Source of the DNA: Pseudomonadota bacterium
Lineage (GTDB): Bacteria > Desulfobacterota > BSN033 > G020346125
DNA: 6,118 bases
Assembly (NCBI GenBank): GCA_030673585.1
Contig: DAOVIU010000083.1
Span: forward strand, 1 to 6,118
Reading direction: 5' to 3'
Positions 1 through 5,507 of this stretch are shown piece after piece. Every line of letters begins with the position of its first letter. Positions within the stretch are counted from its first letter, which is position 1. Position numbers and translations under genes: made by a program. The notes under the pieces were generated by a model. That model was given only the letters and a program-made list of their open reading frames with translations. It did not search any database and was not told where the DNA came from.

Positions 1-1
1 C

Positions 2-223
2 ATTGTCGGTCTCTCCTATGAATTCGGTCCACCCATGGCTGGTATCATAGCAAAAAACGAGGTATTGAGGGCCGTTACAAGGGTTGGTCTCTATCCCTTG
101 GTTGGATCCAGGTACGTCGCGCTCCGTTTCTCGCATACTGGGAATATTGTGCTTTTCATGGCCATGTTGGCGATCCTGGCCGGTATGATCCATCGGGTTG
201 CAAAAAGGAGCGAGTTGGACTGA
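2..223 (+). CDS. C-terminal fragment of a membrane-anchored protein, CFI-box-CTERM-like
   Basis: The reading frame is open from the first bases of the window and ends at TGA 221-223, so this is the 3' end of a gene that begins upstream; the internal ATG at 35 has no special claim to be the start. The visible part reads YEFGPPMAG, then IIAKNEVLRAVTRVGLYPLVG, then a hydrophobic stretch of about 20 residues (NIVLFMAMLAILAGMI) and a short basic tail. From memory, the pattern of a PP-x-A-x-x-I segment, LRA-V-R and PLVG before a last membrane helix is that of CFI-box-CTERM proteins, which carry a CFIATAAYGS-type motif further upstream. That diagnostic motif would lie outside the window, so the family call is tentative. 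It converges with the minus-strand Spy-like gene. Confidence 0.55.
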   Translation: MVGLSYEFGPPMAGIIAKNEVLRAVTRVGLYPLVGSRYVALRFSHTGNIVLFMAMLAILAGMIHRVAKRSELD

Positions 224-313
224 CGAATAGGTCCTTTCCCACTCGGTCAGGAAAATTATCCCAATAGGTGATCTCATCGGCCCAGGCATGGCTCTTGGGA
301 TGATAAATGGGCA

Positions 314-340
314 GCCAAGGGGATTTAATCCCCCCTCGGC
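314..340. terminator. Hairpin at the 3' end of the Spy-like gene, possible bidirectional terminator
   Basis: GGGGAT (319-324) pairs perfectly with ATCCCC (328-333) around a TTA loop. The loop is exactly the TAA stop codon of the minus-strand gene. Outer GCC (314-316) and GGC (338-340) can extend the stem across a mismatch and a two-base bulge. It lies between two convergent genes. There is no clear T-run on either strand, so an intrinsic terminator is not certain; it may instead protect a 3' end. Confidence 0.4.
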
Positions 341-942
341 CGATCATACCTTCTGTGCCTTGTCTTCCCTTCGTCCCCTCTCGTCCCTCTTCTCCTCTCC
401 CTCGCCTCGGAGATGATTTTTCTGATCTCCCGGTGGAACTCCCTCTGAAAGAGGATAAATTTCGCCTGTTGCCTCGGTGAAAGGATCCCTTTGAGTTCCT
501 CGCGTTTTTGGCGTGTTAAATCGGACGCGGTCAAGGTGTTCTTATCCAACTTGTTCATCACCTCTTGGATCGCCTCATCCGAGGTTGCCTCATCTTTTAG
601 CGCCTTTCTCAACTGCTCCATGATGTTTCGACGCTCCTTGTGCAATTCCATCCGCTTTTCGTCGTACTTATGAAGTATCGGAAACAGTTTCGCCCCGGTC
701 TCCTCGGTTAAATCCAGCTCCTCGGTCAATTTCCACATCCTGATGAGTTCAATCCGTTTCCGAATCTCCTCCCTCTTTTCAGGGGGTGGAGGGGGTTCCT
801 CATCCCTAAAGGCAGGGCTACTCGTCCCTCCGGGCCTCCCCTCCTTTGGAGGCTGGGAAAAACAGGGTGAGCTTAAACCCAAGATGCACAGCCCCACTAG
901 TATGCTGAACATTACCGCAGAAAACACATTGTTGCCCTTCAT
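325..942 (-). CDS. Exported Spy/CpxP-like helical protein (LTxxQ-type periplasmic stress or metal-responsive protein)
   Basis: This 205-residue protein begins with a signal peptide: a basic MKGNN start, a hydrophobic core at about residues 7-24, and a probable type I cleavage site near SPCFSQ (25-30). C27 does not sit in a proper lipobox. A proline-rich linker with five prolines in a row (about 50-54) follows. Residues 57-182 are highly charged and mostly helical, with two LT/LS motifs: LTEETGAKL (78-86) and LSPRQQAKF (154-162), the second close to the LTxxQ signature of Spy, CpxP and ZraP. Family members are periplasmic chaperones or metal/stress sensors. The tail (183-205) is rich in arginine. 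GGGAGG lies 7 nt before the ATG. It is the third gene of the sigma/anti-sigma operon, 33 nt after the anti-sigma gene, so it may be a regulon output or the periplasmic sensor. Function is inferred. Confidence 0.78.
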   Translation of the reverse strand: MKGNNVFSAVMFSILVGLCILGLSSPCFSQPPKEGRPGGTSSPAFRDEEPPPPPEKREEIRKRIELIRMWKLTEELDLTEETGAKLFPILHKYDEKRMELHKERRNIMEQLRKALKDEATSDEAIQEVMNKLDKNTLTASDLTRQKREELKGILSPRQQAKFILFQREFHREIRKIISEARERRRGTRGDEGKTRHRRYDRPRGD

Positions 943-975
943 ATCACACCCTCCCTTAACATAACTCCCTTCCCC

Positions 976-1689
976 TTAACCAATTGGCACGGAAAGATAG
1001 GTAGTGGATTTTAGGTATCTCGTTTTCAGTATGTCATACACGAATTCCAACTCCTCGGAATTGAGTCCCTCCAGTTGGGCGAAGACGTCTTGGCCCCCGA
1101 GGATTCCGTTCCCTTTTAGCACCTCCTCCACCGAACTTCCCATGCCATTGAGCCACCCCATCAAACCCTGCGAAATGCCATCCAATTGATATGATGAGAG
1201 GCCCTCCAATGATCCAGGGATGAAAGACGAGACAACCGTTCCGATCCCTCCGAAATAGCCCTCCAACGTTTCGTCTCCTATCCCCCTCGATCCCGTCCAA
1301 AACCACCCCGCCTTGAAGAAGAGTAGCCCGGCGATGACGAGGACAATTGCGGCGATCGATACCGCTGCACCAACCGGTTTCGGGGAGGAGAGCCATCTGA
1401 TGCTCCCATAGATCACTTCCCATCCCCTCTGTAGGATTGGGACTCCAATGGGCCTTTCTCCCTCGTAGAAGGCCTTTCTCACCCTTTTGGGGAACTCCCT
1501 CCAGAAGTCCTCCCCCGGGTCGGGAAGCCGTTGGGATTTCAGCCCCCCGATGATTTTCTCAATCGCCGTCAATTCCTCCCTGCAGCGAGGACATATCCCC
1601 AGGTGGTCTCTGATCTGCTCGGCGTCTCTTCGTCCGAGTTGTTCCTCATGGAATTCAATCAATTGATCCTGGACTTCTCGGCAATTCAT
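976..1689 (-). CDS. Anti-sigma factor, zinc-finger (zf-HC2) type, single-pass membrane protein
   Basis: The N-terminus carries the anti-sigma zinc-finger signature: C3, then H29-x3-C33-x2-C36 (HLGICPRC), typical of ZAS domains that bind and hold an ECF sigma factor at the membrane. A cytoplasmic linker follows, then one strongly hydrophobic helix at about 106-126. The roughly 110 C-terminal residues, predicted periplasmic, are rich in glycine and serine and contain no domain I recognise; the end reads LEGLNSEELEFVYDILK, an amphipathic helix. The gene starts 13 nt after the sigma-factor stop, with a GAGGGG-type ribosome site overlapping that TGA, which suggests coupled translation in stoichiometric amounts. 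It is assumed to sequester the product of the upstream gene until an envelope signal releases it. Total length of 237 residues is normal for the class. Confidence 0.9.
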   Translation of the reverse strand: MNCREVQDQLIEFHEEQLGRRDAEQIRDHLGICPRCREELTAIEKIIGGLKSQRLPDPGEDFWREFPKRVRKAFYEGERPIGVPILQRGWEVIYGSIRWLSSPKPVGAAVSIAAIVLVIAGLLFFKAGWFWTGSRGIGDETLEGYFGGIGTVVSSFIPGSLEGLSSYQLDGISQGLMGWLNGMGSSVEEVLKGNGILGGQDVFAQLEGLNSEELEFVYDILKTRYLKSTTYLSVPIG

Positions 1690-1702
1690 GATTCACCACC
1701 CC

Positions 1703-2230
1703 TCAACCCTGCAGGATTTCCCTCAATTTCTTAACTCCAAAGTGAAAATTTGCCTTCGCCGTCCCTTCCGAGCATCCGGTGATTTCGGCGATCTCCCTGT
1801 ACTTTAAACCCTGATACACTTTGAGAATGACGGTATTTCGCTGTTTTTCCGGAAGCTTATTTAAGGCCAGGGATAAGCCCATTCTCTCCTCCTCCGATAT
1901 GATACGGTCCAACGGGTTCATCTCATCGACGAAAACCATCCCCTCGATATTGACTTCCCTCCGCCTCGGGTCATCCCTAAAATGGTTTTTACAAACATTG
2001 ATGGCAATTCGATAGAGCCACGTTTTGAAATTGGATCGGCGATCGAAACTGTGGATATTCCGGAAGGTGTTGACAAAGGTCTTTTGCGATAAGTCCGCTG
2101 CATCCGCTTCATCCCCAACCATCCGGAGGATAAAGAAGAAGATGGGTTTTTGATATTTCGATACAATCTCTTCAAGGGAACCTCGATCTCCCTCTTTAAA
2201 CCGATCTAGAAGGTCGAAATCCGATGTCAT
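1703..2230 (-). CDS. RNA polymerase sigma factor, ECF (sigma-70 family, RpoE-like)
   Basis: This 175-residue protein has the two-domain ECF layout. Region 2 (about residues 5-85) includes the characteristic run EADAADLSQKTFVNTF, then FKTWLYRIAINVCKNHFR, for core binding and -10 recognition. Region 4 (about 123-173) has LPEKQRNTVILKVYQGL and a helix-turn-helix at YREIAEITGCSEGTAKA for -35 recognition. Region 3 is absent, as expected. I chose ATG 2228-2230 rather than the in-frame GTG six codons upstream, because AAAGGA sits 6 nt before the ATG, inside the extra codons, whereas the GTG has no ribosome site. It heads an operon with its likely anti-sigma factor and a Spy-like protein and has an ECF-type promoter of its own. 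The subgroup within RpoE-like ECFs cannot be fixed by eye. Confidence 0.97.
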   Translation of the reverse strand: MTSDFDLLDRFKEGDRGSLEEIVSKYQKPIFFFILRMVGDEADAADLSQKTFVNTFRNIHSFDRRSNFKTWLYRIAINVCKNHFRDDPRRREVNIEGMVFVDEMNPLDRIISEEERMGLSLALNKLPEKQRNTVILKVYQGLKYREIAEITGCSEGTAKANFHFGVKKLREILQG

Positions 2231-2236
2231 ACCTAA

Positions 2237-2242
2237 TCCTTT
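2237..2242 (-). promoter_or_regulatory. Ribosome binding site that decides the sigma-factor start
   Basis: AAAGGA on the minus strand ends 6 nt before ATG 2228-2230. It lies within the coding extension that a GTG start at 2246-2248 would imply, so it supports the shorter protein. Confidence 0.7.
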
Positions 2243-2294
2243 GGACACCGAAAAAGGCGAATTCGTTTAAATCTCAGCCTTCTCCTCTTCCTTT

Positions 2295-2321
2295 ATTACG
2301 TTACTGTAGCCATTAGGTTCC
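2295..2321 (-). promoter_or_regulatory. Predicted ECF-type promoter of the sigma/anti-sigma operon
   Basis: On the minus strand GGAACC (2321-2316) is followed after 15 bp by CGTAAT (2300-2295). The GGAAC -35 and CGT-type -10 are the classic elements read by RpoE/SigW-like ECF factors. The start of transcription would be near 2288, giving a leader of about 58 nt before the sigma ATG. Because the first gene encodes an ECF factor, the simplest reading is positive autoregulation. The 15-bp spacer is slightly short compared with the usual 16-17. Confidence 0.6.
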
Positions 2322-2338
2322 AAGCCACGGAGTGCACT

Positions 2339-2374
2339 AAAAAAGGGTCCAGATACCTGATTCCCAGACCCTTT
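2339..2374 (-). terminator. Rho-independent terminator after the GGDEF gene
   Basis: On the minus strand AAAGGGTC (2374-2367) pairs perfectly with GACCCTTT (2349-2342), an 8-bp stem around a 17-nt loop that can itself form a small CAG/CTG stem. The descending arm runs into six T residues (complement of 2339-2344). It lies about 35 nt past the TAA of the diguanylate cyclase gene and just before the ECF promoter, so it insulates the two units. The poor T-tract on the other strand argues against it acting on rightward transcripts. Confidence 0.75.
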
Positions 2375-2407
2375 CATCTATGATCAGAGGACAATCAGTG
2401 GAGATAG

Positions 2408-3454
2408 TTACCTCAGCCATATCCCCTTAGCAGGAGGATCTGTCGTGGAAACGTAGAAGCAGACCCTATTTCGTCCCTTTTCCTTAGCCTCGTACAGGGC
2501 TGTGTCCGCGCATTTAATAAACTCCTCCTTCGACTCGGGCCAAATAGCCGGAATTGACGCAATGCCGAGGCTAACCGTGAAATGGACCTTTTCTTTGCTC
2601 CCGGAAAGGGGCGTCGTTTCGACAGATTTGCGAATTCGTTCGGCGATCACCACTGCATCCTTCATTATTGCCTTGGGAAGGACAACCAAGAATTCCTCTC
2701 CGCCAAATCTGGCAACGATATCGTGCTTGCGCAGGGATCCCTTCAGGAGTGAAGCGATATGTATGAGGGCCCTGTCGCCCTCGTCATGTCCATACTGGTC
2801 GTTAATGGCCTTAAAGTGGTCGATATCCACCATGATGATGGATAAGGGTTGTCTATTCTGGAGGGAATTTCTGAATTCCACCTCAAGAACTTGATTGAGG
2901 TACGTCCGATTATACAATTGGGTCAGCATATCAAAAGTGGCCATATCCTTCATTGAGCTGATAACCCGGGATGCCTTCATGGATGAGGCCATTTGATACG
3001 TGATCAGGGAGAAGAATTGAAGGGCTTGGGCATCGAAGGCGTTCGTGTGATCGCTATTTAACGAGGTACATCCCAACACCTTTCCATCATTGATCAAGGG
3101 AAGGCTTATGTGGGATTTCAGCCTTCCTTCCGAGGGCTCCATCCAACGAGACTCAAACCGCCTCCTCTCTATGTGGGTATGGACCTGCTCGGAGGGCAGC
3201 CGTTCTCCCGTAAGAAAGACGAGGGTTTTGATGGTATTTCGGGCTACCTCGTCCACAAAACGCTGGCTCGTTGACTCGCCGCAATAGATATAGAGGTCTA
3301 AGTCCTTCTTCAAGAGGATGGAAAAGGAAACAATATCAAATAAATGGGAGAGTTTAGAGCCGGCCGCCTCGATAATATTCGTTAGCTCCGGGTCATCATG
3401 GAGGGCATTGATAATAGACCAGAGAATTTTCAGATTCTTGAAGATAATCCGCAC
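2408..3454 (-). CDS. GAF-GGDEF diguanylate cyclase
   Basis: This enzyme is expected to make cyclic di-GMP from two GTP. Residues from about 15 to 165 form a GAF-like sensor (SHISLPLINDGKVLGCTSL at 114-132 is the typical core), with no membrane segment, so the protein should be cytosolic. The GGDEF domain spans about 172-336. It has DMLTQLYNR (175-183), the metal-binding segment VDIDHFKAIND (209-219) with D210, GHDEGD (222-227), the active-site GGEEF (251-255) and the SLGIAS strand (295-300). RKHD (242-245) lies five residues before GGEEF and matches the RxxD inhibitory site, so product feedback is likely. The start is GTG 3452-3454, with GGGAGAGG 4 nt upstream, 14 nt after the stop of the preceding gene. 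It lacks an EAL domain. The GAF ligand is unknown. Confidence 0.96.
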   Translation of the reverse strand: MRIIFKNLKILWSIINALHDDPELTNIIEAAGSKLSHLFDIVSFSILLKKDLDLYIYCGESTSQRFVDEVARNTIKTLVFLTGERLPSEQVHTHIERRRFESRWMEPSEGRLKSHISLPLINDGKVLGCTSLNSDHTNAFDAQALQFFSLITYQMASSMKASRVISSMKDMATFDMLTQLYNRTYLNQVLEVEFRNSLQNRQPLSIIMVDIDHFKAINDQYGHDEGDRALIHIASLLKGSLRKHDIVARFGGEEFLVVLPKAIMKDAVVIAERIRKSVETTPLSGSKEKVHFTVSLGIASIPAIWPESKEEFIKCADTALYEAKEKGRNRVCFYVSTTDPPAKGIWLR

Positions 3455-3468
3455 GTAACCTCTCCCAT

Positions 3469-3846
3469 CTAGCGGGAAATCATCTGTTCCGCCTCCCGTA
3501 GCTTAGGGAGAACCGTGGAAAACAACTCGCGATTGATGACATTTTCGGTAATTGCCGTGAACACATTGAATAGGCTCTTTATGAACCCTTGGAAGGCCCG
3601 GTGGATGTCCTCGGGGGAGAACTCCTGGCACTGATTCCGCAAGCTTTCCAGGGAAATGCCGTCCTCCGATACGCGAATCACGCTCAAGATGAGAAACTTG
3701 TCCGACATCCGGTCAATGGTCAACAGAATGAAAAATACCAATAGGGTCTCCCCGATCAGCTCCGAGACCCTTCCCCAGATCTCGTTCAACAAGCCCGAAT
3801 AGAGGTCGATCAGGTCAAGATTTACGTTTGTCTTTTTCCTTCCCAT
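3469..3846 (-). CDS. Unrecognised 125-residue protein co-transcribed with the diguanylate cyclase
   Basis: I do not recognise a named family. The protein is predicted to be mostly helical and soluble. After a basic start (MGRKKTN), an amphipathic helix runs through LYSGLLNEIWGRVSELIGETLL (16-37), followed by a hydrophobic strand-like part (38-60) and SEDGISLESLR (60-70). A second helical half, HRAFQGFIKSLFNVFTAI (82-99), leads to a final helix at 107-124. The stretch at 33-45 is hydrophobic but interrupted and too short for a confident membrane segment. The overall shape resembles the small N-terminal regulatory domains fused to some bacterial and archaeal signalling proteins, but that is only an impression. 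It starts at ATG 3844-3846 with AAGGG 4-5 nt upstream and lies 14 nt before the GGDEF gene, so it is probably a sensory or regulatory partner. Confidence 0.8.
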   Translation of the reverse strand: MGRKKTNVNLDLIDLYSGLLNEIWGRVSELIGETLLVFFILLTIDRMSDKFLILSVIRVSEDGISLESLRNQCQEFSPEDIHRAFQGFIKSLFNVFTAITENVINRELFSTVLPKLREAEQMISR

Positions 3847-3847
3847 G

Positions 3848-3880
3848 GAACCCTTGTGAGCATAAATGAACCCTTATGCT
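3848..3880 (-). repeat. Dyad and direct repeat in front of the small signalling gene
   Basis: On the minus strand AGCATAA (3880-3874) and TTATGCT (3865-3859) form a perfect 7-bp inverted repeat around an 8-nt centre. The octamer AAGGGTTC occurs twice 20 bp apart, once in the centre of the dyad (3875-3868) and once as the ribosome site of the 125-residue gene (3855-3848). If the sigma-54 promoter is used, the start near 3874 falls inside the dyad, so it is more likely an operator or duplicated site than an RNA hairpin. Confidence 0.5.
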
Positions 3881-3884
3881 GTTG

Positions 3885-3901
3885 AGCAATTTCTATGCCA
3901 A
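3885..3901 (-). promoter_or_regulatory. Predicted sigma-54 (RpoN) promoter of the small protein-GGDEF operon
   Basis: The minus strand reads TTGGCATAGAAATTGCT. Compared with the RpoN consensus YTGGCACGRNNNTTGCW it has the invariant GG and GC separated by exactly 10 nt, with a perfect TTGCT and only minor changes after TGGCA. Transcription would start near 3874, about 28 nt before ATG 3844-3846, leaving room for the AAGGG ribosome site. Such a promoter would need an enhancer-binding activator; none is encoded in the window and no clear upstream activator site was seen. Confidence 0.6.
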
Positions 3902-3934
3902 TTTGAGGCGTGGGTTTTCTATCGAAGCCGTCAG

Positions 3935-4837
3935 TTATGCTCGAGTGAGCAGGCGGTGCCTGGATTCTTGAATGAAACGGGGGGTAGTTCCACAGCAACC
4001 ACCGACAACATTGGCCCCTGCTTCGACGATCCTCAGGATATCCTCGGCGAATTCCTCAGGAGACTGCTCGTAGATGGTTACCCCTCCCTTCACAATTGGC
4101 GAACCAGCATTCGGTTGCGCAATGATGGGAATGGTCGTCCACTTTCTTATCTCCTTGATCAAATCCACCATTTCCCTCGATCCAAACTGGCAATTGGATC
4201 CCAAGACATCGGCACCGTTCTCCTCCAGGGCCTTCACGCAGGTTTGCGGAGTTTCGCCCATGAGGGTAAAAAACCCCTTGGGCTTCAGGTCAAAGGTCAT
4301 GCCAACGAAAATGGGCAAATCGGTGACTCCTCTTACTCCCCTTAGCGCCGCCAAGGTCTCCTCGAGGCTGAACATGGTCTCGATACTGAGGAGATCAACA
4401 CCTGCGTCGACGAGGACTTTCGCCTGCTCCGCGAAACCAGCCTCTAATTCCGTCACGCTATGCGGGCCCAGCGGCTCCATGAGTTTCCCCGATGGCCCGA
4501 CATCCCCGGCAACGAATTTACCGGGAGGACAGACTTCCCTGGCCAGGGTGACCGCCGTCTGATTGATCCTCACCAGATCAGCGTCCAATCGCTTGTCACG
4601 GAGCTTGAAGCGATTCCCGCCAAAGGTATTGGTGTGGACGACATCGGATCCCGCCGAGAAATAGGTCCCATGTATCTCCTTCACCACGTCTGGCCTCTCC
4701 AGATTCCACTTCTCTGGTGGTTCCCCGCTGGAAAGTCCCCGTTCCATCAGCATGGTCCCCAGGGCCCCGTCGAAAAGGACAACCCTCTGCTTGACCAAAT
4801 CCAATATTCTTGGGTGACGAGCAGAATCCGATAGCAT
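3935..4837 (-). CDS. Stand-alone homocysteine S-methyltransferase domain protein (MetH N-terminal-like)
   Basis: This 300-residue protein is a complete homocysteine S-methyltransferase barrel, the fold of the MetH N-terminal module and of betaine-homocysteine methyltransferase. With the ATG start chosen here, visible signatures are FDGALGTML (22-30), HTNTFGGNRF (68-77), GDVGPSGKL (111-119), GSNCQFG (213-219) and the C-terminal GGCCGT (279-284). C216, C281 and C282 are the expected three zinc ligands that activate the homocysteine thiol. No cobalamin or methyltetrahydrofolate domain is attached, so the methyl donor is open: it may be one part of a split methionine synthase, or use a methylated corrinoid protein, betaine or S-methylmethionine. 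ATG 4835-4837 is preferred over TTG 4841-4843, because GGAGGG lies 8 nt from the ATG but only 2 nt from the TTG. An 88-nt gap separates it from the next gene. Confidence 0.92.
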   Translation of the reverse strand: MLSDSARHPRILDLVKQRVVLFDGALGTMLMERGLSSGEPPEKWNLERPDVVKEIHGTYFSAGSDVVHTNTFGGNRFKLRDKRLDADLVRINQTAVTLAREVCPPGKFVAGDVGPSGKLMEPLGPHSVTELEAGFAEQAKVLVDAGVDLLSIETMFSLEETLAALRGVRGVTDLPIFVGMTFDLKPKGFFTLMGETPQTCVKALEENGADVLGSNCQFGSREMVDLIKEIRKWTTIPIIAQPNAGSPIVKGGVTIYEQSPEEFAEDILRIVEAGANVVGGCCGTTPRFIQESRHRLLTRA

Positions 4838-4887
4838 CTTCAATTCCCTCCGCTCCTAATCCGGTAAATCCTGAATAACCGTCTTAC

Positions 4888-4917
4888 ATGATACAGCGTT
4901 CATGGAACGATTTTCAA
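4888..4917 (-). promoter_or_regulatory. Predicted sigma-70 promoter of the homocysteine methyltransferase gene, with a spacer dyad
   Basis: On the minus strand TTGAAA (4917-4912) and TATCAT (4893-4888) are separated by 18 bp; each matches consensus at five of six positions. The start would be near 4881, about 44 nt before the ATG. The spacer contains the dyad CGTTC-ATG-GAACG (4897-4909), where a regulator could bind. An 8-bp palindrome GTGATCAC (4930-4937) lies upstream near -50. No SAM or cobalamin riboswitch features were recognised in the short leader. Confidence 0.4.
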
Positions 4918-5027
4918 GAATGCGAAAAAGTGATCACATTCTATGGAGGGGCTGAATAACCCACTCCCCGGAGCTTTACCTATCGATGGAGTTTTCCCCA
5001 GGGAGCAAAATGGCCTGTTTCCAACTC

Positions 5028-5507
5028 TCAGGGCTTTATCTCATCGCGCGTCGAAATAGAACGATACCCTCCTGTTGGCTGGGTAGATTCTAGGTACTTC
5101 ATGGCCGCCCGTGCAAAGATCTCCACCCCGATCGGCATGGCGTCCTCATCGAAATCGAATTGGGGACTATGGTGCGGTTGATCCAACCCCTTTTCCTTGT
5201 TGGAAGAGCCCAGAAAGAAATAACAACCCGGTACTTCTCGCAGGAAAAAGGCCATGTCCTCCCCGCCCATCGTCCCTTCGAAGCTCCTGACATTCTCCTT
5301 GCCGACTACTGCTGCTGAAACCTCCTCGATCAACCGGGCCATCCCCTCATCGTTGATGGTGACCGGGTAAAGAAAGGTGTAGTCGAAATCATAGTCCGCC
5401 CTCATTACAGAGGTCACCCCCTTGATGATCCTTTCAATGCGTCCGTACAAAAAGCGGTGAGTCAGAGGGACCTGCGAGGCGGGAAGTCCCCGGGTGATCG
5501 GACCCAT
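5028..5507 (-). pseudogene. C-terminal remnant of an M20-family amidohydrolase (HipO/AbgA type)
   Basis: Intact relatives have roughly 390-400 residues and hydrolyse N-acyl amino acids or related amides with two metal ions. Only the last third is present: RIERIIKGV (23-31), YPVTINDEGM (47-56), MGGEDMAFF (80-88), and HHSPQFDFDEDAMPIG (112-127), which includes the C-terminal metal-ligand histidine region. The N-terminal metal site (HxCGHDxH-type) and the lid domain are missing. Homology appears to stop near residue 17-20, about position 5450. The preceding residues, MGPITRGLPASQ, do not look like the family, and the ATG at 5505-5507 has no ribosome site. An in-frame stop lies only a few codons upstream, and no N-terminal half is seen in any frame to the right. 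The fragment cannot be an active enzyme; it is the product of a deletion or rearrangement. Confidence 0.85.

Noticed and set aside
156..347. 63-residue minus-strand open frame downstream of the Spy-like gene
   Set aside because: It overlaps both the plus-strand 3' gene end and the Spy-like gene, has no family resemblance and no reason to be coding.
2228..2248. GTG start giving a 181-residue sigma factor
   Set aside because: The good ribosome site AAAGGA lies inside the extra codons, and the six additional residues add nothing conserved.
2339..2374. The AAAGGGTC/GACCCTTT hairpin as a REP-type mobile repeat
   Set aside because: No second copy is seen in the window and the six-T tail after the GGDEF gene explains it as a terminator; a genome-wide copy count could reopen this.
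3847..3873. GGAACC on the plus strand as another ECF -35 box
   Set aside because: No CGT-type -10 lies at a proper distance, and the only downstream plus-strand frame is a shadow of the methyltransferase gene.
3866..4834. Three plus-strand open frames (3866-4345, 4074-4562, 4460-4834)
   Set aside because: They run antisense to the clearly conserved homocysteine methyltransferase gene and their translations show no domain.
5459..5475. GAGTCAGAGGGACCTGC, resembling the 3' end of a cobalamin riboswitch
   Set aside because: The sequence that should precede it on the same strand is amidohydrolase coding sequence and contains none of the conserved B12-box or core elements.
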